DNA from: Romboutsia timonensis
GTDB taxonomy: Bacteria > Bacillota > Clostridia > Peptostreptococcales > Peptostreptococcaceae
Direction of reading: 5' to 3'
Length of the DNA: 37,816 nucleotides
NCBI RefSeq assembly: GCF_900106845.1
Contig: NZ_LT629850.1
Coordinates: 1,240,845-1,278,660 of the forward strand
Shown here piece after piece: positions 8,915 through 16,572 of the stretch. Under the pieces are notes generated by a model that saw nothing but the letters and a program-made list of their open reading frames with translations, had not been told where the DNA came from and ran no database searches. Made by a program: the position numbers and the translations under genes. Positions within the stretch are counted from its first letter, which is position 1. Each line of letters opens with the position of its first letter.

Positions 8915-8996
8915 GAATAGTGGATAAACTTTTTACCATTTCATATGAAAATAACTTTATCTACCAATTCACAAAATATACATTTATAGCTATTCC
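8914..8996. repeat. Nested inverted repeat GGAATAG...CTATTCC
   Basis: GGAATAG (8914-8920) pairs with CTATTCC (8990-8996), and inside it GATAAA (8923-8928) pairs with TTTATC (8956-8961). It may be a folded 3' untranslated region of the island transcript or the scar of a small element. Confidence 0.3.
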
Positions 8997-9093
8997 TAGT
9001 AAAGAAATTTTTATACTATAATATACCAATACTTATAAAGATATTCTAATATACAAATTTAATACTATAAACTATCTTACCCACCTAAAAGTA

Positions 9094-9122
9094 TTGAAGG
9101 ATTAAAAAACTAATGATATAAT
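9094..9122 (+). promoter_or_regulatory. Promoter of U32 gene
   Basis: TTGAAG (9094-9099), a 17-base spacer, then TATAAT (9117-9122) with an upstream TG (extended -10). This is a good sigma-A promoter and gives a leader of about 65 bases. Confidence 0.6.
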
Positions 9123-9195
9123 AAAAAGGTTTTATATGCACTATAATTGGGTAATATAACTTATTATAAAAGTATAGGTAGATAAAGGAGACAAA

Positions 9196-10437
9196 ATGAA
9201 AAAGATAGAATTATTAGCACCAGCAGGTGATTTAGAAAGATTAAAGATAGCCTTTACTTATGGAGCAGATGCTGTATATATAGGTGGAGAAATATTTGGT
9301 ATGAGATCTGCTGCGAAAAACTTTACTATAGAAGAAATGAAAGAAGGAGTAGAGTTTGCACATAACTTAGGAAAACAAGTTTTTGTTACTATAAATATAA
9401 TACCTAGAAGTGAAGAACTTGAACAACTTCCTCCATACCTTTTACAACTTCAAGAAATAGGTGTAGATGCTGTTATAGTAAGTGATGCTGGAGTATTTTC
9501 AATAGTTAAAAAGACAATACCTAATATGGAAGTACACATAAGTACACAAGCTAGTACAAGTAACTCTGTAGCAGCTAAGTTTTGGTATGAACAAGGTGCT
9601 CAAAGAGTAGTAACAGCAAGAGAGCTATCATTTGATGAAATAAGAGCTATAAGAGATAATGTACCAGAGGATATGGATATAGAAGCCTTCGTACACGGAG
9701 CTATGTGTATGTCTTATTCTGGAAAGTGTGTAATAAGTAACTATACTACAGGAAGAGATGCAAACAGAGGAGCATGTGCTCAACCATGTAGATGGAAGTA
9801 TAACTTAGTTAAAGAAAATGAAAATGGTGAATATGAAGAAGTTATAAATGGTATAGATTCATCGTTTTTCTTTAACTCAAAAGACTTATGTATGATAGAG
9901 TATATTCCTCAATTAATAGAATGTGGAATAACAAGTTTTAAAATAGAAGGACGTATGAAAACAGCTTACTATGTTGCTACTACTGTTAGAGCTTATAGAA
10001 TGGCTATAGATGCATATTATGAAGACCCAGAAAATTGGAAGTTTAATCCTGCGTGGTTAGAAGAGTTAAAAAAGGGTAGCCATAGAGATTATAGTACAGG
10101 ATTCTATTTTGATAGACCAAGTGATAAAGCTCATAACTATGAAAGTGCATCATATATTAGAAACTATGACTTTGTTGGTATAGTTAGAGATTATGATGCA
10201 GAAAATGATTTATATATAGTAGAGCAAAGAAATAAAATGAATGTATTAGATAAGGTTGAAGTTATAGGACCATACAAAGAAACTATGTTTGCTACTATAG
10301 AGGAAATGTACAATGAAGATGGAGAACCTATAGAATCAGCTCCACATGCAAGACAAATAGTTAAACTTAAATTAGATATAAAAGTAGATAAAAACTATAT
10401 GTTAAGAAAACCTATAGTAACTATAAATACAATATAA
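9196..10437 (+). CDS. U32 family protein, TrhP-like (tRNA hydroxylation)
   Basis: Protein of 413 residues of the peptidase U32 family. The N-terminus KIELLAPAGDLERLK and the TIM-barrel strands GADAVYIGG and HISTQAS are typical. Cys171, Cys178, Cys194 and Cys198 (AMCMSYSGKC, GACAQPCRW) are the four-cysteine set that binds a 4Fe-4S cluster in U32 proteins. Members of this size class are the TrhP proteins needed for 5-hydroxyuridine at tRNA position 34; older annotation as collagenase-like peptidase is probably wrong for this group. The start has AAAGGAGAC. It is a single gene between its own promoter and terminator and is the first housekeeping gene after the pPIWI_RE island. The exact paralogue cannot be fixed without a search. 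Confidence 0.85.
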   Translation: MKKIELLAPAGDLERLKIAFTYGADAVYIGGEIFGMRSAAKNFTIEEMKEGVEFAHNLGKQVFVTINIIPRSEELEQLPPYLLQLQEIGVDAVIVSDAGVFSIVKKTIPNMEVHISTQASTSNSVAAKFWYEQGAQRVVTARELSFDEIRAIRDNVPEDMDIEAFVHGAMCMSYSGKCVISNYTTGRDANRGACAQPCRWKYNLVKENENGEYEEVINGIDSSFFFNSKDLCMIEYIPQLIECGITSFKIEGRMKTAYYVATTVRAYRMAIDAYYEDPENWKFNPAWLEELKKGSHRDYSTGFYFDRPSDKAHNYESASYIRNYDFVGIVRDYDAENDLYIVEQRNKMNVLDKVEVIGPYKETMFATIEEMYNEDGEPIESAPHARQIVKLKLDIKVDKNYMLRKPIVTINTI

Positions 10438-10447
10438 CTATAAAAAT

Positions 10448-10477
10448 AAAAAGATGGTAATTCATGACCATCTTTTT
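10448..10477 (+). terminator. Terminator of U32 gene
   Basis: Perfect 11-bp stem AAAAAGATGGT / ACCATCTTTTT with an 8-base loop and a T-run. It should work in both directions between the convergent U32 and dehydrogenase genes. Confidence 0.9.
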
Positions 10478-10500
10478 ATGTATAAATAACATTTTTAAAT

Positions 10501-10536
10501 GATTCGCCGACACGTCGCTCAAGCGAAGCGAATTTT
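10501..10536 (+). repeat. GC-rich intergenic repeat, copy A (right-end part)
   Basis: Contains TTCGCCGACACGTCGCTCAA and ends with AAGCGAAGCGAATTTT, nearly identical to the right end of copy E and, inverted, to copy D. The left part is missing. The terminal T's run into the stop codon (TTA on this strand) of the dehydrogenase gene. Confidence 0.8.
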
Positions 10537-11272
10537 ATATAACAAATCCACCATTAGGGCTTATAACTTGTCCTGTTATAAAATCTGATTTATCACTAGC
10601 TAAAAATAGTGCACAATTTGCTATATCATCAACTGTTCCAATTCTCATTAAAGGTGTTTCTTCTCTTAAACCTTCTATAATTTCCTCATCTATATCATTT
10701 AACATATCTGTTTGTATAACTCCAGGAGCTATACAGTTAACTTGAATATTAGATGGTCCAAGTTCTTTGGCTAATGCTTTAGTCATTCCTATTATTGCAG
10801 CTTTTGAAGTAGAGTAGTGTACTTCATAAGAGCCTCCAACCATTCCCCATATAGATGATATATTTATTATTTTACCACTGCACTCAGGCAACATATATTG
10901 AAGTGCCTTTTGAGTTGTGTAAAAAATACCGTTTAAATTAGTACCCATCATTTCATTCCAATCATCATCTGTTATATCTGTAAAAAGTTTATTTTGACTA
11001 ATTCCAGCATTATTTATTAATACATCTATTTTACCAAATTTTCCTATACAATGATTTATAAGTGAATTAGCTTCAAATCTATTAGATATATCTGCTTTAA
11101 ATATATCTACAGAATATCCAGCTTCTTTTAAATCATTAAAAAGGTCTTCAGCCAATTCTTTTGATTTATTATAATTTATAACTACATTATAATTGTTTTT
11201 TGCAAATAATATAGCACAAGCACGTCCAATACCTCTAGACGAACCTGTTATAACTACTGTTTTTTTTGACAT
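10535..11272 (-). CDS. Short-chain dehydrogenase, FabG-like
   Basis: SDR-fold oxidoreductase of 245 residues, the usual length of 3-oxoacyl-ACP reductases. It has the cofactor motif TGSSRGIG (9-16), NNAG (87-90), catalytic Ser140 in NISS, and Tyr153-x3-Lys157 (YSTSK). The C-terminal ITGQVISPNGG is also typical. It likely uses NADPH to reduce a 3-oxoacyl thioester or a related ketone. It stands alone, away from other fatty-acid genes, so it may be a side paralogue of the true FabG with another substrate. The ribosome binding site AAAGGAAT precedes the start. Its stop codon lies inside the T-run at the end of intergenic repeat copy A. Confidence 0.85.
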   Translation of the reverse strand: MSKKTVVITGSSRGIGRACAILFAKNNYNVVINYNKSKELAEDLFNDLKEAGYSVDIFKADISNRFEANSLINHCIGKFGKIDVLINNAGISQNKLFTDITDDDWNEMMGTNLNGIFYTTQKALQYMLPECSGKIINISSIWGMVGGSYEVHYSTSKAAIIGMTKALAKELGPSNIQVNCIAPGVIQTDMLNDIDEEIIEGLREETPLMRIGTVDDIANCALFLASDKSDFITGQVISPNGGFVI

Positions 11273-11396
11273 AATTGTATTCCTTTCAAAACTTTTAATT
11301 AAAATAGTATTTATTTATATATTATTATACTAAATATTTTAAATTAATAAATACTATTAACTTATAAACAATACATTCTAAATATAATTAAATAGT

Positions 11397-11468
11397 AAAA
11401 ATTCGCTTCACTCATTTCGCCAACGATATATCCTTGCTACCGCTACGGATACATCCGTTGCTCAAAAA
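11397..11468 (-). repeat. GC-rich intergenic repeat, copy B
   Basis: On the minus strand it reads TTTTTGAGCAACGGATG, then ATCCGTAGCGGTAG, GGATATATCGTTGGCG, AAATGAGTGAAGCGAATT. It matches copy D over most of its length but lacks the TTTCGCCGACACGTCGCTCAA block. It is joined to the AT-rich element at 11474-11563 in the same arrangement as copy C. Confidence 0.8.
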
Positions 11469-11473
11469 CATCA

Positions 11474-11563
11474 TTTTTTACGTTTATAAAGTTATTGATA
11501 TTACTTATATTCATAGGTTATCAAAAAATATATTTATGATATAGTTTCCTTATACGTAAAAAA
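11474..11563 (+). repeat. AT-rich element with inverted ends, copy 1
   Basis: Bounded by TTTTTTACGT (11474-11483) and ACGTAAAAAA (11554-11563). The interior has TTATTGATATTACTTA followed by an ATT.A.A.GTTAT stretch, also found in the inverted element at 18682-18774. The two elements are about the same size. The right end coincides with the T-tract (minus strand) of the antiporter terminator. Confidence 0.65.
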
Positions 11564-11586
11564 CCTGATAGTAAAACTATCAGGTT
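11556..11586 (-). terminator. Terminator of CaCA antiporter gene
   Basis: Perfect 11-bp stem AACCTGATAGT / ACTATCAGGTT with a 3-base loop, followed on the minus strand by a T-run that is also the end of the AT-rich element. Confidence 0.85.
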
Positions 11587-11591
11587 ATAAG

Positions 11592-12548
11592 TTATCTTAT
11601 AATAGTGTACGCCATATAAGCTATATATAAAGCTACTAATATTATTCCTTGACTTTTAACAAGAGAATTTCTCTTTTTCATAAACATATATAGTAGTAAT
11701 GTTATTAAAACCATAAATATTATATCTATAAAAGCTAACATACTCATTGATATAGGATTTATTACAGCTGCTAATCCTAAAACTAAAAGTATATTAAATA
11801 AGTTTGACCCTATAACATTACCTATAGCTATCTCAGTTTCACCTTTTTTTATAGCTACAATAGATGTTACGAATTCTGGTAGAGAAGTTCCAACAGCAAC
11901 TATTGTAAGTCCTACTAAATTAGCACTCATACCAAGAGATGTAGCAATAGATGTTGCAGAATTTACAACCATATCTCCACCAAGTACAATACCTGCAATA
12001 CCTACAAGAGATACTAATATAGTTTTAGGAAGAGATATTTCGCTACTAGTTTGTGTTTCTATAGCTATAGCTGTTTCACCAGTTTCTAAAGAATCATCTT
12101 CTGTAGCTTTTTTAGCAGATTTTATAGTATTAACTAAGAAATAAGTAAATAATCCTAAAAGAGCTAACCCTTCAATTCTTCCTAATTTTAAATTAATTCC
12201 AAATACTAATAAAAGTATACTAACTAATATTAAAAATGGAGTATCTTTCTTTATAGTTTCTTCTTGAACTGGAAGTTTAGCTATAATAGATGAAACTCCT
12301 AGAACAACAAGAACATTGAAAAAGTTTGATCCAACAACATTAGCAACACTCATATCATTTTGTCCTGCTAAAGATGATGTAACACTAACAGCAGCTTCTG
12401 GTGCACTTGTACCCATAGCCACTATAGTTAACCCGATAATCATAGAAGGTACATTAAACTTTTTTGCAATTGATGAAGCACCTTCAACAAATACATCTGC
12501 ACCTTTTATAAGTAATGCAAATCCTATTATTAAAATTAAAAATGACAA
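11592..12548 (-). CDS. Calcium/sodium antiporter, CaCA family (YrbG-like)
   Basis: Integral membrane cation exchanger of 318 residues with about ten hydrophobic segments. The two inverted alpha-repeats carry the ion-binding motifs GTSAPE (46-51, followed by NVVGSNFFN) and GTSLPE (220-225, followed by NVIGSNLFN). A short acidic loop near 145-170 separates the halves. This is the standard plan of bacterial K+-independent Na+/Ca2+ exchangers of the YrbG type, which export calcium in exchange for sodium or protons. Ribosome binding site GGGAGGAA precedes the start. It lies 85 bp downstream of the pseudouridine synthase gene on the same strand with no clear terminator between, so the two may be cotranscribed. 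Confidence 0.9.
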   Translation of the reverse strand: MSFLILIIGFALLIKGADVFVEGASSIAKKFNVPSMIIGLTIVAMGTSAPEAAVSVTSSLAGQNDMSVANVVGSNFFNVLVVLGVSSIIAKLPVQEETIKKDTPFLILVSILLLVFGINLKLGRIEGLALLGLFTYFLVNTIKSAKKATEDDSLETGETAIAIETQTSSEISLPKTILVSLVGIAGIVLGGDMVVNSATSIATSLGMSANLVGLTIVAVGTSLPEFVTSIVAIKKGETEIAIGNVIGSNLFNILLVLGLAAVINPISMSMLAFIDIIFMVLITLLLYMFMKKRNSLVKSQGIILVALYIAYMAYTIIR

Positions 12549-12633
12549 GAATATTCCTCCCTAAATACATATTAAGTTTTTAAACTATAGCATAGTATAT
12601 CATATATACATAGTTTTGAAAATTAGATATACT

Positions 12634-13332
12634 TTATTTTATTAATTCAGATACCTCATTCTTAGATAATACTCTCCATTTCCCATAAGGTATACCTTTT
12701 AATGTTAAATTCATGATTCTAACTCTTTGAAGTTTTTCAACGGAATATCCAAATACCTCACACATTCTACGTATTTGACGATTTAAACCTTGAGTTAAAA
12801 CTATTTTAAATGTACGATTATTAACCTTTGTAACAAGACATTTGTTAGTAGTTACGTATTTATTAGTTACAGGATTAAATATACGAACACCATTAGACAT
12901 TTTATTTATAAACTCTTGAGTTATATTTTTGTTAACCGTAACTTTATATTCTTTCTCATGTTTATTTTCTGCTCTAAGTATTTTATTTACTATGCTTCCA
13001 TCATTAGTTAAAAGAATAAGACCTTCTGATGGCTTATCTAATCTTCCTATTGGGAAAATTCTTTCTGGATAATTAACATAGTCAATAATATTTCCTTTTA
13101 CATGACGTTCTGTTGTACAAGTTATACCTACAGGTTTATTAAGTGCTATATAAACATTGTTATTTTTAGGCTTTATAAGCTTATTATTTACCTTAACCAT
13201 AGCACCTTCTTCTACAGTTTGACCAACTTGTGCTTTTTTTCCATTTACAGTAACTCTACCTTGTTCAATAAGCTTGTCAGCTTCTCTTCTTGAACAAAGT
13301 CCAGTTGAACTTATATAGTTATTTAATCTCAT
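12634..13332 (-). CDS. rluF: 23S rRNA pseudouridine synthase, RluF-like
   Basis: Pseudouridine synthase of the RsuA/RluB/E/F group, 232 residues. Residues 1-50 are an S4 RNA-binding domain ([21 protein letters not shown]). The catalytic domain has [11 protein letters not shown], then FPIGRLDK with Asp99 as the nucleophile, and [24 protein letters not shown] and [14 protein letters not shown] agree with what is remembered of E. coli RluF, which modifies U2604 of 23S rRNA, so rluF is favoured over rluB or rsuA; a tree would be needed to be certain. The basic tail of the E. coli enzyme is absent. The start is preceded by TAGGAGGTCC. Confidence 0.8.
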   Translation of the reverse strand: MRLNNYISSTGLCSRREADKLIEQGRVTVNGKKAQVGQTVEEGAMVKVNNKLIKPKNNNVYIALNKPVGITCTTERHVKGNIIDYVNYPERIFPIGRLDKPSEGLILLTNDGSIVNKILRAENKHEKEYKVTVNKNITQEFINKMSNGVRIFNPVTNKYVTTNKCLVTKVNNRTFKIVLTQGLNRQIRRMCEVFGYSVEKLQRVRIMNLTLKGIPYGKWRVLSKNEVSELIK

Positions 13333-13677
13333 TAAAGGACCTCCTAAAACTTTAGTATAACTTATTTATTATATTATAGTTAATTTATCTAAGCAATAAT
13401 AAAAACTAAGTTAATTAAATATATGTAGTATTAGTTGTATACAAAATAAGCTAGCTATATAAATATATATTTTGACATCATTAGTGTAATAAATTATTTA
13501 AATATTGGAAAATTTTACTGTAAAATGATAAAATATCAAATACAATAATTATATCTAATTAATATGGTTAATATACTAGAAGGTAAATAAAGTAGGGGCT
13601 AATATAAATGAATTTAAAAATATATGTTTTAAATTAAAAAATGTTAGGTAATTATAAAATGAAGGGATGTGTTTAAT
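13333..13677. other. Divergent promoter region, rluF / DUF3783 gene
   Basis: 345 AT-rich bases between divergent genes. TTGACA at 13472-13477 with TATTTA 17 bases on (13495-13500) is a possible rightward promoter, giving a leader of about 170 bases. No riboswitch-like fold was recognised. A nine-codon frame at 13608-13637 (MNLKIYVLN, stop included as tenth codon position region) follows AGGGG, but is too short to call. Confidence 0.4.
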
Positions 13678-14100
13678 ATGACATTTAAAAATTTAAAGGA
13701 GTTAAATACTACAGAATCTAGAAGTTGTGCTTTAGTATTTAATTTTAATAATAAAGAATTAATTAAAATAAAGAGTGTATTTAGATTAAGTGGAATAAGT
13801 GATATTATTATACTAAAAAATGATAATTTAAATACTACTATAAAAGATATATTAGATGATAACTTATTAGAAGATAGCGAAGAAAAAATAAATAGTAGAG
13901 CTATTATATTTAATAACATAGAAAGTAGAAAGATTAGTGCTGTATCTGATAATTTAAAAAGATTAAAAGTGCAAAGACCTTTATTAGCCACAGTAACAGA
14001 AACATCAATTAATTGGGACTTAAAAAATCTTTTATATAACTTACAAGAAGAAGCTATTAGTTTAAATAGCTCAAAAGTATCTATACATAAAAATTCATAA
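13678..14100 (+). CDS. DUF3783-type protein
   Basis: Soluble protein of 140 residues, probably of the DUF3783 family found in clostridia. The N-terminal half has a short alpha/beta fold (CALVFNFNNKELIKIKSVF, SDIIIL). The C-terminal segment RPLLATVTETSINWDLKNL is the most characteristic part. The function is unknown. The ATG at 13678 is chosen because AAGGG lies 11 bases upstream, while the GTG at 13669 is only two bases from that site. The next gene, a DUF134 protein, follows 65 bp later on the same strand and the pair may share a transcript. Family recognition is from memory of the motif. Confidence 0.65.
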   Translation: MTFKNLKELNTTESRSCALVFNFNNKELIKIKSVFRLSGISDIIILKNDNLNTTIKDILDDNLLEDSEEKINSRAIIFNNIESRKISAVSDNLKRLKVQRPLLATVTETSINWDLKNLLYNLQEEAISLNSSKVSIHKNS

Positions 14101-14165
14101 GTAAATACACAATTACCTAAATTTTATACATATAATTAATTATGTATAAAAGGAGGTCGTTGAGT

Positions 14166-14513
14166 ATGAAAGTTGAATTGACAACTATTGAACTCAAGGC
14201 ACTTGAGTTAAAAGATATAAATAATTTTAATGATAAAAAATGTGCAAGTATAATGAGTATAAGCGTTAAAGAATATAACGATATATTAAATAAAGCAAGA
14301 GAAAAAGTAACTAAGGCACTTATAGATAAAGATGAAATTAATATTATAGATATTAGTGTAAATGAACAACCTAAATGTACTACTCTATGCAAATTTAGAT
14401 GTGCTGTATGTGGTCAAATATATGAGATAGATTATACTAAGGAAGATATAAAGTGTCCATTATGTTTATCTAGTAAAATTATGACAAATGAAGAAGCTGG
14501 TTTCTTAAAATAA
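14166..14513 (+). CDS. DUF134 (UPF0251) helix-turn-helix and zinc-ribbon protein
   Basis: Likely DNA-binding protein of 115 residues. Residues 4-55 match the DUF134 sigma-like helix-turn-helix (ELKALELKDI, then SIMSISVKEYNDILNKAREK). Cys79-x2-Cys82 and Cys97-x2-Cys100 form a rubredoxin-like zinc ribbon at the C-terminus. The start is the ATG at 14166, eight bases after a very strong AAAGGAGGTC; the ATG at 14142 lies before that site and is rejected. DUF134 proteins often occur near iron-molybdenum cofactor or nitrogenase-related genes, but no such neighbour is present, so the target is unknown. The gene ends eight bases before a bidirectional terminator. Confidence 0.75.
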   Translation: MKVELTTIELKALELKDINNFNDKKCASIMSISVKEYNDILNKAREKVTKALIDKDEINIIDISVNEQPKCTTLCKFRCAVCGQIYEIDYTKEDIKCPLCLSSKIMTNEEAGFLK

Positions 14514-14765
14514 TTAAAATCCCTTATAATTTAGATTATAAGGGGTTTTTAACTTATAACTTAGATACACATTTATAGCAGAAAGACCTTTAGGTGCCTC
14601 TACTATATCAAATGATACTTCTTCACCTTCGTGTAAATCCTTATCATGTCCATTTTCTTTTACGTTTGAATAGTGTACAAAAACATCATTTCCATCATTT
14701 GCAGATATAAATCCATATCCTCTATCATTATCAAACCATTTTACAACACCCATATAATTTGCCAT
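14514..14765 (-). CDS. Cold-shock protein with C-terminal extension
   Basis: Single cold-shock domain, 83 residues, binding single-stranded RNA or DNA as a chaperone. RNP1 is RGYGFIS and RNP2 is VFVHYS; MGVVKWFDNDRGYGF is typical. Ordinary CspA-type proteins have about 66 residues and end near the sequence corresponding to SAINV. Here no stop follows; the frame continues as YLSYKLKTPYNLNYKGF, and the last ten or so codons are the stem of the intrinsic terminator itself. The stop codon lies just beyond the stem and is two bases from the end of the convergent DUF134 gene. Start preceded by AAAGGAGAT. Confidence 0.85.
   Translation of the reverse strand: MANYMGVVKWFDNDRGYGFISANDGNDVFVHYSNVKENGHDKDLHEGEEVSFDIVEAPKGLSAINVYLSYKLKTPYNLNYKGF
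14518..14550. terminator. Bidirectional terminator, partly coding
   Basis: Perfect 10-bp stem CCCTTATAAT (14521-14530) / ATTATAAGGG (14535-14544), loop TTAG. A run of T's follows on the plus strand, serving the DUF134 gene, and a T-rich stretch on the minus strand, serving the cold-shock gene, whose last codons lie within it. Confidence 0.8.
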
Positions 14766-14900
14766 ATATAAATATCTCCTTTTTAAATTTTGATATAATA
14801 TATTATTTACTGATATATTTCATTTTATTAAAAAAATTTGGGGAATTGGTATAAAAGTAGGGTATAAAGATGGTATACTAAGTTGGGCGAGGTGATTTTA

Positions 14901-15203
14901 GTGAGCTATAAAAATATAAGTAGCAATGAATTAAAAAAGTTAATACAAAATAATGAAAATATATTATTAATAGATGTAAGAAGTGAAGAAGAATTTGAAG
15001 AAGTTAATATAGAAACATCAATAAATATACAGTTACAAGATTTACTATATAATATAGATGAATTACAAGATCATAATGATAAAGATATAGTAATTTATTG
15101 CAGAAGTGGACATAGAAGTATTACAGCATGCAATTTATTGGCTATGGAAGGATTTAATAAGTTGTACAACTTAGAACGTGGAATAATAGACTATTTAAAA
15201 TAA
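14901..15203 (+). CDS. Single-domain rhodanese
   Basis: Rhodanese-like sulfurtransferase of 100 residues. It has the family motifs LLIDVRSEEEFEE near the N-terminus and the active-site loop CRSGHRS with the catalytic Cys67, which would carry a persulfide. There is no signal peptide, so it acts in the cytoplasm, in sulfur transfer or cyanide detoxification; the acceptor is not evident. GTG at 14901 is chosen as the start because GAGGTGAT lies six bases upstream; the TTG at 14883 precedes that site. It is a single gene with a bidirectional terminator at its end. Confidence 0.85.
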   Translation: MSYKNISSNELKKLIQNNENILLIDVRSEEEFEEVNIETSINIQLQDLLYNIDELQDHNDKDIVIYCRSGHRSITACNLLAMEGFNKLYNLERGIIDYLK

Positions 15204-15232
15204 GAGAGCTTTAATTAAGCTCTCTTATTTTT
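15201..15232. terminator. Bidirectional terminator
   Basis: Perfect 11-bp stem TAAGAGAGCTT / AAGCTCTCTTA with loop TAATT, T-run on the plus side and A-run on the other. It begins at the rhodanese stop codon and ends at the stop of the convergent gene. Confidence 0.9.
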
Positions 15233-15599
15233 ATTCACATACTATTATATCAACTTTTGATAAATCAAAATCATAAAAATCTTGAACTAATTCAAAAATA
15301 ACATTTTCTATATAATATATATCTTTTTTCGAAAACTCATATTTAAAATCCATTTCAAAAACATTAATATTATTTATTATAAGTCCAATTGTATTATAGT
15401 CTTTTTTTACTTCTATTTTTAAGTAATCTGTTTTTACACACTTTAAAGTTTCTAATAACTTTTTTAACATAGAATCAATAATAACATTTTTATAAGCTAT
15501 ATCAAAGTTGGTATTACAATCTCTACAGTACGTATATGTAGAATTTGTACTAGATGTTAGATATTTAAAATTGTCGCTATTACAATAGTTGCATGTCAT
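15231..15599 (-). CDS. Hypothetical zinc-ribbon protein
   Basis: Protein of 122 residues, not recognised as a named family. Cys3-x2-Cys6 and Cys25-x2-Cys28 form a probable zinc ribbon of about 30 residues. The rest is an alpha/beta region rich in lysine, aspartate and isoleucine (GLIINNINVFEMDFKYEF). No membrane segment. The start ATG follows TGGGGGATC. The gene is convergent with the rhodanese and separated by 156 bp from the ytaF gene. Confidence 0.65.
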   Translation of the reverse strand: MTCNYCNSDNFKYLTSSTNSTYTYCRDCNTNFDIAYKNVIIDSMLKKLLETLKCVKTDYLKIEVKKDYNTIGLIINNINVFEMDFKYEFSKKDIYYIENVIFELVQDFYDFDLSKVDIIVCE

Positions 15600-15713
15600 A
15601 TAAATAGATCCCCCAACACATAATGAAATTTTATAAATATAAAGTATTTTACCTTTTATACTTATAAGACATTATACCATTTTTGATATATATATGTTTA
15701 CTTGTAAATTATA

Positions 15714-15749
15714 GAAAAACCTATTATACATTAATATATATAATAGGTT
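15714..15749 (-). terminator. Terminator of ytaF
   Basis: 11-bp stem AACCTATTATA / TATAATAGGTT, followed on the minus strand by TTTTTC. It ends seven bases before the ytaF stop. Confidence 0.8.
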
Positions 15750-15755
15750 TAAAGT

Positions 15756-16379
15756 TTAAAAAGTTCTTATAAATGCTAATATAATAAGAAGTACACCAGA
15801 TAGCCAAGATAAGTTTACATTTATTATATTAGCAAAATGTCTTCCTAATTGACTTCCTAATCTTAAACAAACTATACCAACTAAAAAGCAAAGTATTATA
15901 ACCTGTGCATAGTTTACATATCCCAATCCGCTACCAAATCCAACTGCTAAACTATCTAAGGAAAGAGCAATTGCTAAATAAAAAGCTTCTTTAGCGCTAA
16001 GTAATTTAGAATTATCATAATCAGCCTTTATTTCATTTGCATAAATTTGAAGAACAAATTTAAAGTCAAAAACTTTAAAAGTAAGAGGTTTATCTTTATT
16101 GGAAAACTTCCTTATATACTTTTTACAAAATACTTCAAATACTCTATATATACCAAGTCCGAGTAAAAGAAAAAAGCTAAGATAAGTTGCAACATTAATA
16201 GGTATAAAATTATTTAATAAATCTCCTAAAAACAGAGCAATACCTAGAAATGAGGAACAAACTAAGTTTATTATAATTGAAGAGTAAAAAGGTATTTTTA
16301 TTTTATCTGTACCATAAGCAATACTCGCTACAAAAGTATCTAAGCATAAAGAAAAAACCAATAACAACGATTGTAACAT
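15756..16379 (-). CDS. ytaF: Sporulation membrane protein YtaF
   Basis: Polytopic membrane protein of 207 residues, related to the MntP manganese exporters and called YtaF in spore formers. Six hydrophobic segments form two repeats, each with the conserved Asp motif: SLCLDTFVASIAYG at the N-terminus and ALSLDSLAVGFGSG after a central hydrophilic loop (about 85-130). In Bacillus the gene is linked to sporulation; the transported ion is not established. The start follows AGGGGGGTGAC. It diverges from the HypB-like gene. Confidence 0.8.
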   Translation of the reverse strand: MLQSLLLVFSLCLDTFVASIAYGTDKIKIPFYSSIIINLVCSSFLGIALFLGDLLNNFIPINVATYLSFFLLLGLGIYRVFEVFCKKYIRKFSNKDKPLTFKVFDFKFVLQIYANEIKADYDNSKLLSAKEAFYLAIALSLDSLAVGFGSGLGYVNYAQVIILCFLVGIVCLRLGSQLGRHFANIINVNLSWLSGVLLIILAFIRTF

Positions 16380-16453
16380 GAAGTCACCCCCCTATATTGT
16401 AGTGCTAGTATTATATTATTCTGGAAAATAAATTTGTGTACATAAAGATATAA

Positions 16454-16527
16454 AAAGAATATTGACTTTTATTAATACATAAATATATAGAAAGAATATT
16501 GATTTTTACTAATACATAAATATATAT
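16454..16527 (+). repeat. Tandem 37-bp repeat carrying two promoters
   Basis: Two head-to-tail copies of about 37 bp (16454-16490 and 16491-16527) differ at only a few positions. Each has a -35 box (TTGACT at 16462-16467, TTGATT at 16499-16504) and TATATA 16 bases later (16484-16489, 16521-16526), so a promoter has been duplicated upstream of the HypB-like gene. Confidence 0.6.
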
Positions 16528-16572
16528 GAAGTATAAGCCGATAAAGATTTTGATAATACAAGGGAGGATATT

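Larger units (their letters stand above)
8787..9195. other. Intergenic: end of island, promoter of U32 gene
   Basis: No gene is supported. The first half holds two nested AT-rich inverted repeats (8873-8914 and 8914-8996), which are the only terminator-like structures after the pPIWI_RE operon. The second half carries a good promoter for the U32 gene (9094-9122). Confidence 0.6.
11273..11591. other. Intergenic with repeat copy B and AT element
   Basis: This gap upstream of the dehydrogenase gene (transcribed leftward) and downstream of the antiporter holds the dehydrogenase promoter region, repeat copy B, the AT-rich inverted-end element and the antiporter terminator. No gene was seen. Confidence 0.7.

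Noticed and set aside
10501-10536. GC-rich blocks as tRNA or small RNA genes
   Set aside because: No cloverleaf or anticodon arm can be drawn, and the same sequence recurs in both orientations with module deletions, which fits a repeat family better.
12316-12564. An 82-codon plus-strand frame inside the antiporter gene
   Set aside because: Antisense shadow of the conserved alpha-repeat sequence.
13608-13637. Short leader-peptide frame before the DUF3783 gene
   Set aside because: Fewer than ten codons, weak ribosome binding site, and no attenuator hairpin after it.
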